This document shows, piece after piece, positions 60,606 to 64,000 of a DNA stretch of 64,000 nucleotides; positions within the stretch are counted from its first letter, which is position 1; each line of letters begins with the position of its first letter. A program made the translations under genes and the position numbers. Below the pieces are notes generated by a model. The model made no database searches, was not told the DNA's origin, and saw only the letters and a program-made list of their open reading frames with translations. This DNA comes from Aristolochia californica (Eukaryota > Streptophyta > Magnoliopsida > Piperales > Aristolochiaceae): NCBI GenBank assembly GCA_029961685.1, contig JARWKL010000015.1:23281220-23345219 (forward strand), written 5' to 3'.

Positions 60606-62891
60606 TCACAAGCATGTGTAAAGAAGTAAAGGAAATTGGAAGGATATCGTGATGATGAGGTCACGAATTTGACATAAGCATGATGGGTGGGAGAGAGACA
60701 AAAAAGTGGAAATGATTCTCTCTTTCTTTTTAAAATATATTTCAAATAGTACATATGTGTTAAGCTTAGAACATATAAATCCATTAGTTAACCTATTTAT
60801 GGTCTTCCACTTCTTGCATAAGCGGGAGACAACCTCCCTTTTTATAATGAACGAATCTTCCTTTATCTTTAGATAAAATTGAGAGAGGACAAAATATTCA
60901 ATTTTTTTTGCATAACTATCATATTTTTAACTTGTATTAGTTAATATCCGAATCAGATACACAGGTGACTAGACTCAGGGGAGAGTCAGAAAGGATTCGG
61001 CCATAATGGAAGTTTCAAGAGTTCTTCCCTAAGGGTTTGTTTGTGTTAAGAATTAGACACCCTAATTCTAAACTAACGAGAACAATTTATACAGGTTCGC
61101 TTAAGGTAAAACTACATCTTGTCTTCCGCCGATACAATAATCTATTATAAAGATAGAATAATTTATAAGAAAAATCACACATAGTTACTAGTATTTTTTT
61201 TTTCACCTCTATCATGGACCACAACTCAAGATGCTCCTTCGAATAATTAAAACCCCAATAATGGCACCCCTAAATATAAAAAAAAAATTAGGATAATTAA
61301 ATTATAAATATGAAATTCCCAAAATACCTTTAATGAAACAGCAGTCAATATATCATGACTCTGGCGGGGGCTCAATGTATCTGCGATACCTGTTTACGGG
61401 AAAAAAAAGTGTCTCAACGAGAATAATTCATGGCCCGCAAAGAACATTTCTCTATTTTCTTTTCTTCGTTGGTCGTCGCTCGTCACCATCTACACGAGCA
61501 TCTCGTCTCTCTTTCACTCAAATTTTTTTTTTTTAAGAGAATATAGGAGTATAGAAGACAAACTAAGTCTGCAACACGATCCAGTCGGCAAGGAACAATC
61601 ACGATATTTGTGAAGAACCTCCCCCTGGAAAGGAAGTTGCTTGAAACTCTCATTTGCAAGGATACGAGCTCTGTTTATTTTTTTTTTGCTTCGAAGAGCT
61701 ATTTCCTACTTCTGTAATGAATCAGTTTTATCTAGAAAGAAACAAAAAACGAATGCTACATCCAGCCTTAACCCATTCATGGTGATTGAAAATCGTTTCA
61801 AACTCAATTATCTCAAGAAAGAAAGTAAAAAGACTGCTGCATCCATTTCGTTGCCGGTGTATTTGACAGATTTAGTACAAGGCACAGCCATCACTTTTTT
61901 TTTTGTTTTTTTTTTAATACTTCTTAGTAAAGTTGATCAAATCATGGAGCTCTGCATCCTACACACAAGAAGTAAAAAAAATAATGTTAGACTTCTATGG
62001 CACAAGTGGTGCAAGTCGGACCAAAGAAACACAACAGCAGCGAATATGTTCTGGAATGGAAGAATTGTGAGAAAACAAACACCATTGTCCAACAGGGGCC
62101 AGGTCTTCCTTCTGTCACTCAGGTATAGAGAACTCGAAAGATCTTCCAATTGAAAAATTAAGCTTGGGAGGTTTATGAGGCTGTCAAGGGCACTACTCAT
62201 CAAGAATTTTCAAACACGAGTGAGCCATTATAATCCAATCGGAGACCCATCACGCAGCAGTTCCTCACTGATCTAATGAGAAACAAGCTTAATGATCCTC
62301 TATAATCTCCTCAATGTTAGAAATGGATAAGCTGACACAGAAATGGCATGCCTTCTTGCTCTCTGCTGTCCAGCAGGATTTCAGGTATAAAACTTCCAGC
62401 AGAAAATAATTATTCCAGTTGGTGCACCCACCTGAAGACATTTCCTGATCTCCAATTTCAACTGCTACAGATGAATTCATCCTCCTTCGCACAAAAAGCA
62501 AATAACTTTACACAATCTACAATCTTCATTCTCTTCATCATTCCGGGTCAATGTGCAAACCTCTTTGAACCACCGTCACAAGCTTCTCTGCTGTATAACT
62601 TGAATACACAAATTACACCATCCATAGGCTCAATATCCAAATGGAACGGTCAAGTTACGGTAGAAGACACTGGTCTCCCTCTGAAAAGCTTGAAGGCCTA
62701 CTTGTCAGTATGTACATCAGCAGCTGGGGCAAGTAACTGGGTTTTGTAGGATCTGTGCTAAATCCACCAGTATCCACACCTCGCATTACCCAAAACTTAG
62801 AGATCTACCATGAACTTGCCACGGTAGAAAAAGCTGACATGAAGCTGCCACTAGTAGGCATTAACTAAAATATGAGAAGATTAAGGATCAA
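60606..62891. other. Spacer before the RNA polymerase gene end
   Basis: Open frames at 61641-62153 and 62348-62749 (+) have no recognised domain. The right part probably includes the 3' UTR of the RNA polymerase gene. A (T)n-rich stretch lies near 61890-61915. Confidence 0.4.
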
Positions 62892-64000
62892 TTAGTTGAA
62901 GAAGTAAGTGGAATGAAGGACTTCTTTTAAGTCAAAATCTCCGCACTCAGGTAGAGGAGGAAAGCTCAGAGATGGGAAAGATTTCTGAAAGCTCTCCAGC
63001 AACTGCACATATTTAGAAATAGAACAGCGTTAGAGACTTATGTGCTCCAAAGAGTAAAAAGCAAAAGTTTGCCCTAACCACAGCTTGTAAAAGGTTGTGT
63101 GCAGAAAATGCATGCTTTCTGATGTGTATATGACAGTGTATAGAAAACCAGATGAAGCTTTGGAATGTTCACATCCGTAGGGATTTTGCAACATTGTCTT
63201 CAGTAATTGGAAACCAATCATAAGAATAAGAGCTAACTGTATAGAAATAATGAATAGAGAAAAAGAAATTTTTTTGAAGATTAGAAAAGAAATAATGAAT
63301 TAGAAAATATTCTTTTTTTTTTTTTTTTTGAAGATTGACGTGAAAGAAATATTAACAGACAAAAATTATTGCCATTCTTTAATGAATATTTGCTCTGGCA
63401 TCCTTATAAACTCTTCGTCATTTTAAAATGCTTCTTAAAGAGTAAGGATCTTTACATTCTCCAATATTGGTTGCTCATATAGCTCCACAAACTTTTCCCT
63501 GAGTATTCTGTTCATTTGGTCAACATCGCAGGCATGTGTCCAATAAGAGTCATGAACTCCTGGTATCAGCAAAAGCAAAATATGTATGTTTATTAACCAT
63601 AGAAGAACAACCAAAGGAAATAAGCATTCTTAAAAATCAATAGTTAATCCACCAACCTGCAAAATTCAACCCTGCTTGCTTGCATGCAAGGGCAGTCATC
63701 ATCATGTGGGAACCATCAAGGGAGTGGACAAAATTTGGAGGAAAAGCAGTTCTCTGACGCTTCACCAAGATCTGCAATAGTCACCAAGCAGAGTAGTTTT
63801 AGACCACATTATTCAGAAAAAATCATGCTTTCTGTCATCAATGTCTTTATTCTATAACAGAAATAGTTCATAAAACCAGAACAACTGGAGTAAAAGTTTT
63901 GAGTTGATATGGACCTTATCGGTTTCCCGTTTTAAGGTCAAAATTTGAAGAGATGTTTTGATCTGCAGAACAAATGAAGAGAACTCACTCAAACGATTAA
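62892..64000 (-). CDS. Phage-type (T7-like) organellar DNA-directed RNA polymerase, 3' part
   Basis: Four C-terminal exons are visible: 63915-63962, 63657-63771, 63456-63559 and 62892-63002, all GT-AG and in frame. The rest lies beyond the right edge. They encode [14 protein letters not shown], then [20 protein letters not shown], then [17 protein letters not shown], and end [12 protein letters not shown]. The HD of GVHDS is the catalytic aspartate motif of the single-subunit polymerases. Plants use these nuclear-encoded enzymes (RPOTm, RPOTp, RPOTmp) to transcribe mitochondrial and plastid genes. The C-terminus does not separate the three, and the targeting peptide is outside the window. All visible catalytic residues are intact. 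Confidence 0.96.

Noticed and set aside
62348..62749. Plus-strand open frame of 133 codons
   Set aside because: No recognised domain, close to the RNA polymerase 3' end and probably antisense to its 3' UTR or spacer.

Overview
This window is nuclear DNA from a flowering plant, probably a eudicot. The evidence is spliced genes with GT-AG introns of about 75 bp to 2.2 kb, AT-rich introns and spacers, plant-specific families (type III patatin, a CRPK1-like cytoplasmic kinase, MIR160, a plant PMH-type mitochondrial helicase), and many plant transposon families. I cannot name the species. There is no sign of prokaryotic or organellar origin.

Layout from left to right. 1-1690: no gene, a poly-C tract and a possible LTR remnant. 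1691-4850 (-): a 12-exon prune-like DHH/DHHA2 protein. 5.8-6.9 kb: AT-rich repeat element. 6.9-7.3 kb: duplicated core promoter and a broken flavin monooxygenase start. 12.0-12.3 kb (-): a MIR160 gene, the only non-coding RNA gene I am sure of. 12.7-21 kb: no protein gene, a Tourist-like MITE, AT-rich DNA and tangled LTR remnants. 21.1-23.9 kb (-): a receptor-like cytoplasmic kinase, with a strong hairpin upstream, probably in its 5'-UTR intron. 25.6-27.0 kb: a foldback AT-rich element. 28.5-33.2 kb (-): a mitochondrial DEAD-box RNA helicase with an unusually long Gly-rich tail. 34.1-35.4 kb: MITE-like element. 35.6-42.8 kb (+): a renalase-like FAD oxidoreductase whose introns hold LTR and LINE fragments and a 243-bp triplication. 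45.4-46.8 kb (-): a group III patatin. 47.98-48.57 kb: hAT MITE. 50.3-51.4 kb: a second MITE of the 34-kb family. 53.1-53.4 kb: a tiny LTR retrotransposon (TRIM) with perfect target-site duplication. 54.6-56.2 kb: tandem repeats. 57.2-59.2 kb: a Harbinger-type element with a transposase remnant. 60.1-60.5 kb (-): a small unrecognised gene. 62.9 kb to the end (-): the 3' part of a phage-type organellar RNA polymerase.

The genes do not form a pathway. The helicase and RNA polymerase both act in organelle gene expression, but they lie 30 kb apart among unrelated genes, so I read that as coincidence. The helicase and the renalase-like gene are divergent; the renalase-like gene and the patatin are convergent. 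I found no new multi-gene system. The most notable items are the MIR160 locus, the 55-bp near-perfect hairpin, the TRIM with a palindromic 5' LTR, the expanded helicase tail, the prune-like protein lacking its DHH residues, and a Harbinger-derived repeat family with several members here.

Gene models were made by eye from splice sites and protein family resemblance. No alignment or database search was run.
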